A stretch of DNA of 12,363 nucleotides from Synergistaceae bacterium (GCA_017447325.1 JAFSNU010000287.1:1-12363); one strand, 5' to 3'; positions 1-8,062 are shown, numbered from the stretch's first letter. Notes: a model not told the origin generated them from the letters alone. Program-made: numbers and translations.

Positions 1-138
1 GGGAGTTCAGGCTCTGAGATACTGCCGTTAGGGCTTAACTCGTTACTTGAGAAAATTTTTAATCTTGAACCGCTTTTAATGCCGTTTATAAAATTTCCGT
101 TCGGAGGCTCTGTTTTAGCACTCTGCGAGAGATTTTAA
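1..138 (+). CDS. C-terminal end of an unidentified protein, possibly a SAM-dependent methyltransferase (5' cut)
   Basis: Frame 1 is open from the first base to a TAA at 136-138, giving 45 residues of a protein that begins outside the window. The tail includes GLNSLLEKIF, then PLLMPFIKFPFGGS and VLALCERF at the end. An ending of the type 'PFGxSxLAxxEK' is seen in some class I SAM methyltransferases of cell-surface glycan clusters, which is the basis of the tentative call; no catalytic motif lies in the visible part. The stop is 23 nt before the TTG of the membrane-protein gene on the same strand, so the two are probably co-transcribed. That an ORF ends here is secure; its function is weakly supported. 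Confidence 0.45.
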   Translation, partial: GSSGSEILPLGLNSLLEKIFNLEPLLMPFIKFPFGGSVLALCERF

Positions 139-161
139 ATTTTAATTCACGAAAGGATTTT

Positions 162-1898
162 TTGAAGAAAATGGGAAATATTTTGAATGATGGGAAAAAA
201 TTGGAGCTTGAGCAAAATTATATTTTCTGGCCGGCTTTAATTTTTAGCGTCTGTTATATCGCGCTGTTTATATGGCTGGGTTTTTATCAGTGGCCGCAGG
301 CTGACGACTGGCTTTTTATCAGAAATGTTAAGACACAAGGAATGGGCTTATTTAAGTTCTTGAGTTTTAATTATATGAATTGGTCGGCGCGTATTGTGCA
401 GTTTATTTTTATATGGTTCTTGCTACAGATGCCTTTAAACTTTTACGGCGTATATGTTTTATTCACGTTCTTGTTTTATATAGCCGCAGCGTATTTCTTA
501 GTCAATACTTTATGCAACGACTTTAAATTTAAAATAAAAGTTTTGTTGACGCTGATCATAACTGCAGTGACGATCGCGACCATGGAGGCGATGAACGAGA
601 CGATATACTGGCTGGCGGCAATGCATTATATTTGGAGCGGAGCGTTTTTAATTTTAGCGTTCGCGCTCGCGTTAAAGGCACTTAACGGATCGATAGCTGC
701 TTTTGTATCATGCTTGATAATATTATTTATTGACGGAATAATGCTTGAGCAGCCCGTGATCTTTCAGGGCGTTGCAGCGTTCTTAGCTGCGTTATATTTC
801 TTATGGAAGGGCGAGCGCAGGAAAGCGTTAATCTGCGGATCGTTCTGGCTAGTATCGATCGCAGGGTTCTTAGTAATTTATCTCGCTCCAGCTACCGCAA
901 ACCGCATTAAGGCAGACCGAACGTTCGTAAACAATTTTAATTTGCCAACGGCTGTGTTTGTGTTAAGGATGCTGCGCGTTACGTTTTTACATGGAAGTGT
1001 TACGGCAATTAAATTTTTTATCAAGCCTGTTATTTATGTTTTTATATTATTCGTGCCGTGTATCGCCGAGCGAATTAATTTTAAATTAAAACTCAGGGCT
1101 TGGCATATTGTTGTGTGCGTTATCATAACGGCTTTCTTTAATCAAGCGATCAGCACGTTTTCCGTAGGGTATCATCTTCCCCGTAGAGCGGAGAGTTTTG
1201 CTCTATGGACGATGCTCGCCATATGGTTTTGTATGTTCGGATTTTATTGGCGCAATGAGAAAGTTTTATCGCACATTAAGAGTTTAAAAATTTTTCAGCT
1301 CAGGTGGCTCGCGCTTATAGTATGCTTGATCATTTCTCCGAACTTTGTAAATGTTATAAGCGACTTAAAGATCGCTCCGAAGTACTGGGCTGCTTATGCA
1401 GAGCGCGTTGAGATAGTTCGCGGCAATAAGCAAAACCTAAACGAGAATTTTGCAGTACCGTTTATTGCAAATAGGCCAAGGTTGTTATTTTTGGCAGATA
1501 CAGCTTATAGTGGTATCTGTGGCAATGATGCTTACGCAAATTATTTAGGAGTTAATAATATTGTTCCGGTGCCGCGGAACGCATATCAAAATGGAAATGA
1601 TATGCAAAAATGGCTTAACGGAGACATAAGCGTTTTAAATATTAATGAAGAAATGGACGCTGCGATCATTTACGACATTGGCTCAATGTACGACTCTCAA
1701 GTAGCAGGTACAAACGTGAAGAAAGACAATGCCAAGGCAATCGAATTATATCAGCGTTCATCTTCTATGGGGTACAACCAAGCAAATAAGTCTTTAGTGA
1801 GGGTATACTTCACAAATCCGCAATATAAAAATTACAGCAAAGCAGCTTACTATGTGGCGCGTTATATAATCGGCTCAATTTTCCCGTTCGCAATTTAA
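162..1898 (+). CDS. Polytopic membrane protein, DUF6056/GT-C-like, with C-terminal Sel1-like repeat
   Basis: A 578-aa integral membrane protein with about ten or more hydrophobic segments between residues 20 and 400. Near the first loop it carries an acidic ADDW motif (residues 47-50) followed by NWSARIVQF (73-81). This arrangement (DD, then W-[GS]-[AG]-R at the start of a helix) resembles DUF6056 and related GT-C-like membrane proteins proposed to transfer sugars from lipid carriers. After the last membrane segment (about 382-400) comes a soluble tail. Residues about 500-545 (YDIGSMY, VKKDNAKAIELYQRSSSMGY) match one Sel1-like, TPR-related repeat, suggesting a protein-binding tail. Start choice is uncertain: AAAGGA at 152-157 is 4 nt from TTG 162 and 13 nt from ATG 171. 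It probably acts in the cytoplasmic membrane on surface glycans. The family match is from motif recall, so function is tentative. Confidence 0.8.
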   Translation: MKKMGNILNDGKKLELEQNYIFWPALIFSVCYIALFIWLGFYQWPQADDWLFIRNVKTQGMGLFKFLSFNYMNWSARIVQFIFIWFLLQMPLNFYGVYVLFTFLFYIAAAYFLVNTLCNDFKFKIKVLLTLIITAVTIATMEAMNETIYWLAAMHYIWSGAFLILAFALALKALNGSIAAFVSCLIILFIDGIMLEQPVIFQGVAAFLAALYFLWKGERRKALICGSFWLVSIAGFLVIYLAPATANRIKADRTFVNNFNLPTAVFVLRMLRVTFLHGSVTAIKFFIKPVIYVFILFVPCIAERINFKLKLRAWHIVVCVIITAFFNQAISTFSVGYHLPRRAESFALWTMLAIWFCMFGFYWRNEKVLSHIKSLKIFQLRWLALIVCLIISPNFVNVISDLKIAPKYWAAYAERVEIVRGNKQNLNENFAVPFIANRPRLLFLADTAYSGICGNDAYANYLGVNNIVPVPRNAYQNGNDMQKWLNGDISVLNINEEMDAAIIYDIGSMYDSQVAGTNVKKDNAKAIELYQRSSSMGYNQANKSLVRVYFTNPQYKNYSKAAYYVARYIIGSIFPFAI

Positions 1899-1917
1899 AA
1901 ATTTAAATTATTATTAA

Positions 1918-1965
1918 AACACCCCGGGAATTTCTTAAAACCCGGGGCGTTATTTTATAATTTTA
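1918..1965. terminator. Bidirectional intrinsic terminator between convergent genes
   Basis: CCCCGGG (1922-1928) pairs with CCCGGGG (1941-1947) around a 12-nt loop. AAC/GTT (1918-1920 with 1949-1951) extends the stem past one A/C mismatch. T-rich sequence follows on both strands. The hairpin lies between the stop of the membrane-protein gene and the stop of the convergent GH13 gene, where a shared terminator is expected. Confidence 0.85.
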
Positions 1966-1977
1966 TAATTTTTAAAT

Positions 1978-3843
1978 TTATTTCTCAGCAAGCAGCCACG
2001 CAAAGCCGCAAGGCTCTAATTTAATTCCCTGCTTTAAATCTTCGCGGGTGAATTTATATTTTTTATTGCGATAAAGCTTATTAAATAAATTTACATAATT
2101 CTCGCTGAAGTCGAGCTGATTGTCATCAAGATAAATAACTTGCTCACTGCGCGAGAAATTAAATAAAGCTATCAGCTTCGCATTTTTATAAAATCTGCCG
2201 ATGCCTAAAATATTATTATTATGCGTCTCAATCGTCCACGTGTCGGCCTGATTGCAAAATACTTCGTGCTCTGATCTAATCTTTGCGAGGCGCATTATCG
2301 CTATAAATAATTTATTCTTAGCGCGCTTGGCCGCAGCGTCCCAGTCGAATTTTCCCCTGTGCAAATAACGGCTGTCCTCGTTAATTTCTTTAATCACAGA
2401 GTCATGATATTTATAATTATTAAGCTGCCCTAACTCGTCGCCGCTGTATATAACAGGTATGCCGGTCTGAGTGAATAAAAACGCGTGAAGCGTCACGTCA
2501 AGATTAAACGCGTCTTTATTATTCTTAACCTCAAGGCCACAAAGCGAGGCTGTCGTTCCGCAAAGTCTCGCGTCGCGCAATCTCTCGTCATCGTTATATA
2601 ATTCTCCGCGCGAATCGCTGTCAAATATCAAGCCTCTGAAATAATCGTTCAAAAATTTCTTATGATCGGCCTCGTCTATTCCGAAATTTCTCAAGAAATC
2701 ATAATCAAGTCCCCAGCCTATGTCGTCATGGCAGCGCAGATAATTTAAAAATACATATTCTTTCGGCAAATTAAAAACTTTATCGAGCTGATTGCGCAAT
2801 AATCTCGTGTCCTTTGCCGCGACAGTGTGCCAGGTGCTGGCCATTGTCGTTACGTTGTAAAGCATATGGCACTCAGGACTTTGCAAGCTTCCGAAGTACG
2901 GCGTGACCTTCGACGGTTCCATCACGACCTCGCCTAATAATAAAACTCCCGGGCAAACTATGCTGCAAGCTATGCGCATTATCCGCACAAGCTTGTGAAC
3001 TTCCGGCAAGTTGCGGCAGTTAGTATTTAAAGTCTTCCAGATATAAGGCACAGCGTCGAGGCGTATTATATCTATGCCTTGATTGCAAAGATAAAGCATG
3101 TTGGCCGTCATGTCGCAGAATACTTTCGGATTTGCATAATTTAAATCCCATTGATACGGGTAAAAAGTCGTCATGACGATTTTATTTATATCTTCAAGAT
3201 AAGTGAAGTTGCCCGGGGCTGTCGTCGGGAAGACCTGCGGCATAGTTTTTTCAAACTGATTTGGAATTTCCCAGTCGTCATAAAAGAAATATTTATCTTG
3301 AAATTCTTTCTCGCCGGCCCGCGCTCTCTTCGCCCAGTCGTGATCCTCGCTCGTGTGATTCATAACAAAATCTAAACACAAGCTAATGCCCTTCTCGTGA
3401 CATTTCTTAGCTAAATTAAATAAATCTTTCATGCTGCCAAGGCTTGGCTGCACGGCTCTAAAATCGCTCACAGCATAACCGCCGTCGCTCTTGCCCTTCG
3501 GACTCTTTAACAAAGGCATCAAGTGCAGATAATTTACTCCGCACTCTTCGATATAGTCAAGATGTTTTAACACGCCCTTTAAATTTTCGGCAAAGCAGTT
3601 TACATAAAGCATCATGCCTAAAATATCGTTGCCGGCGTACCACTCGGGATTAATGCTCTTCGCGTCGTCCCACTCGCGCAAGTCATCATTGCGAGCTGAA
3701 TAAGCTTCATGAAGCATCGAGACAAACTCGTCAAAATTATTTGCGCTCTCTTGCCCGTAAAGCTCAAAATATAAATTCTGAAGCTCGTCACGATAACGCG
3801 CGAGCCGTGAATTAAACTCTTCGTCCTCAAATTCCAAAATCAT
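1978..3843 (-). CDS. Amylosucrase-like GH13 enzyme (sucrose-type glucosyltransferase)
   Basis: This 621-aa protein aligns by eye along its length with Neisseria polysaccharea amylosucrase (about 636 aa, GH13_4), which releases fructose from sucrose and adds the glucose to an alpha-1,4-glucan. Shared blocks are YLHLMPLLKSPKGKSDGGYA (105-124), DFVMNHTSEDHDWA (158-171), QWDLNYANP (231-239), the nucleophile region DIIRLDAV (258-265, D263), the acid/base region LLLGEVV (301-307, E305), the transition-state Asp in RCHDDIGW (370-377, D373), IYSGDELG (465-472) and DSRYLHR (490-496). The (beta/alpha)8 barrel is preceded by an amylosucrase-like helical N-domain and followed by a C-terminal beta domain. 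No signal peptide, so cytoplasmic. ATG 3843 has AGGAG about 10 nt upstream. It is 20 bp downstream of the coiled-coil gene and probably co-transcribed. All catalytic residues are present; sucrose hydrolase or trehalulose-type activity cannot be excluded. Confidence 0.88.
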   Translation of the reverse strand: MILEFEDEEFNSRLARYRDELQNLYFELYGQESANNFDEFVSMLHEAYSARNDDLREWDDAKSINPEWYAGNDILGMMLYVNCFAENLKGVLKHLDYIEECGVNYLHLMPLLKSPKGKSDGGYAVSDFRAVQPSLGSMKDLFNLAKKCHEKGISLCLDFVMNHTSEDHDWAKRARAGEKEFQDKYFFYDDWEIPNQFEKTMPQVFPTTAPGNFTYLEDINKIVMTTFYPYQWDLNYANPKVFCDMTANMLYLCNQGIDIIRLDAVPYIWKTLNTNCRNLPEVHKLVRIMRIACSIVCPGVLLLGEVVMEPSKVTPYFGSLQSPECHMLYNVTTMASTWHTVAAKDTRLLRNQLDKVFNLPKEYVFLNYLRCHDDIGWGLDYDFLRNFGIDEADHKKFLNDYFRGLIFDSDSRGELYNDDERLRDARLCGTTASLCGLEVKNNKDAFNLDVTLHAFLFTQTGIPVIYSGDELGQLNNYKYHDSVIKEINEDSRYLHRGKFDWDAAAKRAKNKLFIAIMRLAKIRSEHEVFCNQADTWTIETHNNNILGIGRFYKNAKLIALFNFSRSEQVIYLDDNQLDFSENYVNLFNKLYRNKKYKFTREDLKQGIKLEPCGFAWLLAEK

Positions 3844-3863
3844 TTTAATTTAACTCCTAAAAT

Positions 3864-4937
3864 TTATATAAATAATTTTATTAACGACAATATAAAAGCT
3901 CCGCCGCAAAATCCGACGGCCAGCCATAATATTTTAGCAAAAGTTTTTAATTTCGTGTCTATATATTCATGCTCTAAATCTAATTTATCCTCAAGCTCGG
4001 CGTCACGCTCGACTGCCTCCTGCCTCGAGGCGTCCTGCACCGCCGCAATCATGGCCGCGCCGGTCTGGCTTTGCATTGCCTCAAGCTCGCGGCTCAACGC
4101 TTCAAGCTCTCGGCTCTGAGCGTGTCCCTGCGCCCGGACAAGTCCCTCGAGATTTGCAAGCGCGTTTAATTTATCCTCAAGCCCTGCAAAATTTTTTAAA
4201 TCATCAAGCTTATCAAGCTTCTCTAAATTTAAATTCTTAAAATTTTTATCGAGCTCGCTCTTAAGCTGATTAATAACTTGGCCGTAAGCTTTAACATCGC
4301 GCTGCGCTTCCTGAAAGTCCCCGATCTGCACGCTCAGCGAGTAAAGCCCGTCAAGAACATTCTGCGGCAAATTATTATTATTAAATTTATTTTTCTGCTC
4401 TAAAACTTCTTCTATTTTAATAAGCCTTTGCCTTAACGACAAAATTTCACTATAAGCCGCCGTGATTAAATTATTAAGCTCGTCGCTTATATTATTATTT
4501 AAAGCTTTAACTTCGACAGCTTTATTATTATTATTAAAATTATTATCTTTTAAAATTTTCTCCAGACGCCGCGAGCTCTGCTCCGTCTCGAATTTTATAT
4601 CATCTTTCAGCTCCGCGCTCTCGGCCTTGATTAAATTTCTAATTTTTACAGCTAAATCCTGCGTAAGATTTTGCGACAAATTATTTAAATTATTTAAAAC
4701 TTTATTTAAATTTTCATCGCGGGTCTTGCGCCTCGAGTTCTCTATCTCGTCGGCATGTCTTACGCTGTCAATCGCATTATTAAACTTATTGCTGATTTTA
4801 TTATCAAGCTGGACAAGCCACGATGACACCGCCTCGTCCAGCTCGTTAATCAGCGGCGGCAAGAGCTGAACCGTGAGTTCGTTTATAACTCTCGCCGTCG
4901 TCGGGTCTAAATTGCTATTTAAATTATTTTGCGGCAT
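3864..4937 (-). CDS. Coiled-coil protein with C-terminal transmembrane anchor, function unknown
   Basis: A 357-aa protein with no family that I recognise. Almost all of it is charged, Leu/Asn/Lys/Glu-rich and predicted helical. Heptad-like stretches cover about 60-130, 150-185 and 200-330, including a Leu-rich run (237-266) and a short internal repeat SRELEALSRELEAM (275-288). Asn runs (FNNNN at 134-138, NNN at 147-149, FNNNN at 185-189) break the helices and are encoded by AAT/AAC triplet tracts, suggesting slippage expansion. Residues about 334-356 form one hydrophobic helix at the extreme C-terminus, so the protein is likely tail-anchored with the coiled coil in the cytoplasm. ATG 4937 gives the longest frame; GGAG lies 12 nt upstream. 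The amylosucrase-like gene follows after 20 bp. A scaffold or structural role is a guess. Confidence 0.75.
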   Translation of the reverse strand: MPQNNLNSNLDPTTARVINELTVQLLPPLINELDEAVSSWLVQLDNKISNKFNNAIDSVRHADEIENSRRKTRDENLNKVLNNLNNLSQNLTQDLAVKIRNLIKAESAELKDDIKFETEQSSRRLEKILKDNNFNNNNKAVEVKALNNNISDELNNLITAAYSEILSLRQRLIKIEEVLEQKNKFNNNNLPQNVLDGLYSLSVQIGDFQEAQRDVKAYGQVINQLKSELDKNFKNLNLEKLDKLDDLKNFAGLEDKLNALANLEGLVRAQGHAQSRELEALSRELEAMQSQTGAAMIAAVQDASRQEAVERDAELEDKLDLEHEYIDTKLKTFAKILWLAVGFCGGAFILSLIKLFI

Positions 4938-4964
4938 TAAATTATTCCGCTCCGTTCTATATTG

Positions 4965-5051
4965 TTAAGGGTACGACACCCCTCCGGCACTGCGTAACAC
5001 CTTAAGGGCGAACACCCCTCCGTCACTTCGTGACACCTCCCCTTACAGGGG
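4965..5051. repeat. Two tandem 36/37-bp repeats plus adjoining hairpin
   Basis: Copy 1 (4965-5001) and copy 2 (5002-5037) both begin TTAAGGG, share ACACCCCTCCG and end ACACC; one base is inserted in copy 1. Copy 2 contains the hairpin GTCAC-TTC-GTGAC; in copy 1 the matching region (GGCACTGCGTAAC) is eroded. A second hairpin, CCCCT-TAC-AGGGG (5039-5051), directly follows. The block is GC-rich in an AT-rich spacer between leuB and the coiled-coil gene, both on the minus strand. It looks like a small palindromic intergenic repeat element. No T-run follows the hairpins in the leu transcript, so it is not a typical intrinsic terminator. Confidence 0.75.
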
Positions 5052-5079
5052 CGGCATGATACAAAATGATTTTGGTGCA

Positions 5080-6153
5080 TTAAATTCTTTCACCTATAGC
5101 TTCGGCAATTTCTTTGCAGCCTAATAATTTATTTTTGTCGTCATGCTTAGCATCAAAAATATCGCCGGTGCGCCAGCCCTCGTCCAAAATTTTATTAACA
5201 GCCTGCTCTATAGCTCTTGCTGCGTCCTCAAGCTTGAAGCTATAGCGCAGCATCATTGCGGCTGCTAATATAGTTCCTATGGGATTAGCTTTATTCTGAC
5301 CTGCAATATCAGGCGCTGATCCGTGTATCGGCTCGTAAAGCCACGGCGTATTATCAGCTCCAAGGCTCGCGCTGGGAATTAATCCTATTGAACCTGTAAT
5401 CTGGCTCGCCTCGTCCGACAAAATATCTCCGAACATATTTTCAGTTAAGATAACATCAAACTGGCTTGGATCTTTTACAATCTGCATCGACGCATTGTCA
5501 ACGTACATGTGATTTAATTCTATATCGCTATAATCTTTAGCAATATTATTAACAATCTCGCGCCAAATTCTCGACGTCGCTAAAACATTCGCCTTGTCAA
5601 CGCTCGTGACTTTCTTATTTCTAATTCTTGCAGTTTCAAATGCGATTTTAGCAATGCGCTCGATCTCAAGCTTGCTATAAGTCATCACGTCCCGCGCAAA
5701 ATCTTTATCTTCGTTAATAAAATGCTCGCCGAAATAAATTCCGCCGGTTAATTCTCTAATAACTATAAAGTCAATGCCTTTATTAGCTATATCATCGCGT
5801 AAAGGGCAGGCTGATTTAAGCGCGTTAAACATCTTCGCCGGCCTGATATTCGCGTAAACGCCCAGCGCGTTTCTTAATTTTAATAATCCCTTTTCAGGTC
5901 TGTTCTCCGGCTGCTGTAAATCCCACTTGGGCCCGCCGACCGCGCCTAATAATACAGCGTCACTGTTTAAGCAAGCCTTAACGCTCACGTCCGGCAGCGG
6001 CTCGCCGAACTTGTCTATCGCGCAGCCGCCCATGTAAACGTCCTGATAATTAAATTTTAAATTAAATTTTTCAGCAATAATATTTAAAATATTTAAAGCC
6101 TCGCCGACTATCTCCGGCCCGATGCCGTCGCCGCGAATTACTGCAATATTCAT
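5080..6153 (-). CDS. leuB: 3-isopropylmalate dehydrogenase
   Basis: LeuB oxidises and decarboxylates 3-isopropylmalate to 2-ketoisocaproate with NAD+, the third leucine-specific step, in the cytoplasm. The 357-aa length is normal. Visible motifs are GDGIGPEI (8-15), the substrate-binding arginines in LLKLR (R94) and NIRP (R104), the RELTGGIYFGE loop (133-143, with R133 and Y140), K187, MYVDN with D219, and the metal site in NMFGDILSDEAS (239-250, D243 and D247). The NAD-binding segment EPIHGSAPDIAGQNKANP (274-291) is intact and has the dehydrogenase rather than isocitrate-type pattern. ATG 6153 is preceded by AAGGAG 9 nt upstream, inside the end of leuD. The gap to the leuD stop is 3 bp, so the two are co-translated. 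Third gene of leuCDB. Confidence 0.97.
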   Translation of the reverse strand: MNIAVIRGDGIGPEIVGEALNILNIIAEKFNLKFNYQDVYMGGCAIDKFGEPLPDVSVKACLNSDAVLLGAVGGPKWDLQQPENRPEKGLLKLRNALGVYANIRPAKMFNALKSACPLRDDIANKGIDFIVIRELTGGIYFGEHFINEDKDFARDVMTYSKLEIERIAKIAFETARIRNKKVTSVDKANVLATSRIWREIVNNIAKDYSDIELNHMYVDNASMQIVKDPSQFDVILTENMFGDILSDEASQITGSIGLIPSASLGADNTPWLYEPIHGSAPDIAGQNKANPIGTILAAAMMLRYSFKLEDAARAIEQAVNKILDEGWRTGDIFDAKHDDKNKLLGCKEIAEAIGERI

Positions 6154-6156
6154 AAT

Positions 6157-6633
6157 TTATTTCTCCTTCAGCGACGCCATAAGCCCGCCCTTGTCGATCA
6201 TGTTTTTAATAAACTCAGGGAAAGGCTCGGCCTGGTACGTCTCGTTCTTAGTCTTGTTAGTAATCACGCCAGTGTTAAAATCTATCTCGATAATATCTTT
6301 GTCGTCTATCTTCTCGCTCGCTTCAGGGCATTCTAAAATTGCTAAGCCAATATTAATTGCGTTGCGATAAAAAATTCTGGCGAAACTCTTAGCTATAACG
6401 CAGGAAATTCCCGAGGCTTTAATCGCGACCGGCGCATGTTCGCGGCTTGAACCGCAGCCGAAATTTAATCCGGCAACTATAATATCGCCGTCCTTAATCT
6501 TCGCGTGAAAATCTTTGTCTATGTCCTCCATGCAGTGCGACGCGAGTTCTTTATGATCCTGACTTGCCAAGTATCTCGCTGGAATTATTACGTCAGTGTC
6601 GATATTATCGCCGTATTTATGAGCCTGTGCCAT
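6157..6633 (-). CDS. leuD: 3-isopropylmalate dehydratase small subunit
   Basis: Small (swivel-domain) subunit of isopropylmalate isomerase, which with LeuC interconverts 2- and 3-isopropylmalate. At 158 aa it is of the short type usually paired with HacA-like LeuC subunits, rather than the roughly 200-aa enterobacterial form. The start region YGDNIDTDVIIPARYL (7-22) and the substrate-binding loop NFGCGSSREHAP (57-68) are both intact. ATG 6633 has AAGGAG about 13 nt upstream, a rather long spacer; no better in-frame start is seen. It lies 49 bp after leuC and 3 bp before leuB. Confidence 0.96.
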   Translation of the reverse strand: MAQAHKYGDNIDTDVIIPARYLASQDHKELASHCMEDIDKDFHAKIKDGDIIVAGLNFGCGSSREHAPVAIKASGISCVIAKSFARIFYRNAINIGLAILECPEASEKIDDKDIIEIDFNTGVITNKTKNETYQAEPFPEFIKNMIDKGGLMASLKEK

Positions 6634-6655
6634 GATAATTTATTCACTCCTTGCT

Positions 6656-6690
6656 TATTATTTTAAATTAAATTATTTTAAATTATTTTA
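6656..6690. repeat. Short A/T direct repeats across the leuC stop codon
   Basis: On the + strand AATTATTTTA occurs twice in tandem (6671-6680, 6681-6690), with a near copy TATTATTTTA at 6656-6665. The last unit holds the leuC stop codon (6683-6685), so the end of leuC is repeated into the spacer before leuD. This is low-complexity sequence and probably arose by slippage. Confidence 0.55.
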
Positions 6691-7948
6691 AATTTGCAGG
6701 ATGTTCGATATGTCCCGCAATTCCTGACGCGGCGGCAACAGCAGGCGAGGCCAGATAAACTTCGCTGCTTATATCGCCCATGCGTCCGACAAAGTTGCGA
6801 TTAGTAGTCGATACACAGCGTTCACCTGCGGCCAGGCATCCCATGTGACCGCCGAGGCACGGCCCGCACGTCGGCGTTGAGAACACGCAGCCGGCGTCCA
6901 AAAATATTTCAACGTAGCCGCGCTTCATGCACTCGCGGTAAATTTCCTGTGTCGCCGGAATGATTATGCCTCTAACGTCTTTTGCAAGATGACGGCCTTT
7001 AAATATTTCTGCGGCGGCCTGCATGTCTTCAATGCGTCCATTAGTGCATGAGCCTATCACGACTTGATCTATTTTAATTTCTTTGCTTGATTTATCACTT
7101 GCAGGCTTGGCGTTCTCAGGCAAGTGCGGCCACGCGACCGTGCAGTCTATCTCGTCAAGATTTAATTCAATCTCACGCGCATATTCTGCGTCAGCGTCAG
7201 CCGTGATCTCTTTATAATCTCTATTAACTCTATTCTTTAAATATTCGCGCGTTAAATCATCGCACGGGAAAATTCCGTTCTTTGCTCCGGCCTCGATCGC
7301 CATGTTGCATATAGTAAATCTGTCGGCCATTGTGAGCTGCGAAATATCGCCGCAAAATTCAAGCGACTGGTAACGCGCTCCGTCAACGCCGATTAAGCCG
7401 ATTAAATATAAAATTACGTCTTTTCCAGAAACAAACTTGCGCTTGTGTCCAGTAATTTTAATTTTAATTGCTTCCGGGACTTTGAACCATGTATAGCCGA
7501 CGGCCATTGCCGCGCCCAAGTCAGTCGAGCCTACGCCGGTTGAGAATGCGTTTAACGCTCCGTAGGTGCAGGTGTGAGAGTCCGCGCCGATTACAGCCTC
7601 GCCCGGTGCTACAAGTCCCTTTTCAGGCAGCAGCGCATGCTCAATTCCCATCTCGCCGACGTCGTAAAATTTTTCAAGCTCGAACTTACGCGCAAATATT
7701 CTGCACTGTTTGCACTGCGCCGCGCTTTTAATATCTTTATTCGGCGTGAAGTGATCCATCACGAACACAATTTTAGATTTGTCAAAAACTTTATTAAATC
7801 CTGCGCGTTCGAACTCGTTGATGCTAACAGGCGCGGTAATATCGTTCGCAAGAACTAAATCAAGCTTGGCCTGAATCAACTGCCCCGCGTGAACTTCTTT
7901 CAAATTCGCATGAGCTGCTAAAATTTTCTGCGTCATCGTCATTCCCAT
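6683..7948 (-). CDS. leuC: 3-isopropylmalate dehydratase large subunit (HacA-like type)
   Basis: Large aconitase-family subunit of isopropylmalate isomerase, carrying the [4Fe-4S] cluster that binds substrate. At 421 aa it is the shorter HacA-like bacterial/archaeal type rather than the roughly 465-aa enterobacterial LeuC. Motifs: DHFTPN (65-70), GADSHTCTYGALNAFSTGVG (121-140), GSCTNGRIEDM (299-309) with cluster ligand C301, and PTCGPCLGGHMG (359-370) with ligands C361 and C364; TTNRNFVGRMG (381-391) binds substrate. ATG 7948 is chosen because a GGGGGG tract lies 8 nt upstream; two further ATGs (codons 3 and 5) follow in frame. First gene of leuCDB, divergent from maf. leuA is not in the window. 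Related homoaconitases share these motifs, but the adjacent leuD and leuB make LeuC the best reading. Confidence 0.95.
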   Translation of the reverse strand: MGMTMTQKILAAHANLKEVHAGQLIQAKLDLVLANDITAPVSINEFERAGFNKVFDKSKIVFVMDHFTPNKDIKSAAQCKQCRIFARKFELEKFYDVGEMGIEHALLPEKGLVAPGEAVIGADSHTCTYGALNAFSTGVGSTDLGAAMAVGYTWFKVPEAIKIKITGHKRKFVSGKDVILYLIGLIGVDGARYQSLEFCGDISQLTMADRFTICNMAIEAGAKNGIFPCDDLTREYLKNRVNRDYKEITADADAEYAREIELNLDEIDCTVAWPHLPENAKPASDKSSKEIKIDQVVIGSCTNGRIEDMQAAAEIFKGRHLAKDVRGIIIPATQEIYRECMKRGYVEIFLDAGCVFSTPTCGPCLGGHMGCLAAGERCVSTTNRNFVGRMGDISSEVYLASPAVAAASGIAGHIEHPANLK

Positions 7949-7996
7949 TTGTAAATCCCCCCAAATTAAATAATAATTTATTTTACATTATTAATT

Positions 7997-8002
7997 TATA
8001 AT
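7997..8002 (+). promoter_or_regulatory. Candidate -10 element of the maf-importer operon
   Basis: An exact TATAAT lies in the A/T-rich divergent spacer between leuC and maf, about 45 bp before the AGGAG at 8047. No convincing -35 is seen 16-18 bp upstream, so this rests on the -10 and context alone. The leuC promoter must lie in the same spacer on the other strand, but no clear box stands out. I see no T-box, leucine leader peptide or B12-box-like motif here. Confidence 0.35.
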
Positions 8003-8046
8003 TTAATAAATTTTTTTGAAATTTTTAAATTAAATTTTATTTTATT

Positions 8047-8062
8047 AGGAGAAGTTAAGTTG
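8047..8062 (+). promoter_or_regulatory. Strong Shine-Dalgarno serving a TTG start upstream of maf
   Basis: AGGAG (8047-8051) is 8 nt from a TTG at 8060-8062, an ideal layout. The annotated maf ATG at 8146 has only GGGAGAG (8127-8133), 12 nt away. The best ribosome site in the leader therefore belongs to the short upstream ORF, not to maf itself. Confidence 0.6.

Noticed and set aside
4462..4869. 135-aa open frame on the + strand opposite the coiled-coil gene
   Set aside because: It is an antisense shadow made of Leu/Ser-rich low-complexity sequence, complementary to Asn/Lys/Glu/Asp codons, with no ribosome site. The minus-strand gene explains the open frame.
4965..5037. Tandem repeats as a CRISPR array
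   Set aside because: The two copies are directly adjacent with no spacer between them, and no cas gene is nearby.
7489..7858. Two + strand open frames of 80 and 94 aa opposite leuC
   Set aside because: They overlap each other in different frames, are Arg/Ser-rich and lie wholly within the well-supported leuC.
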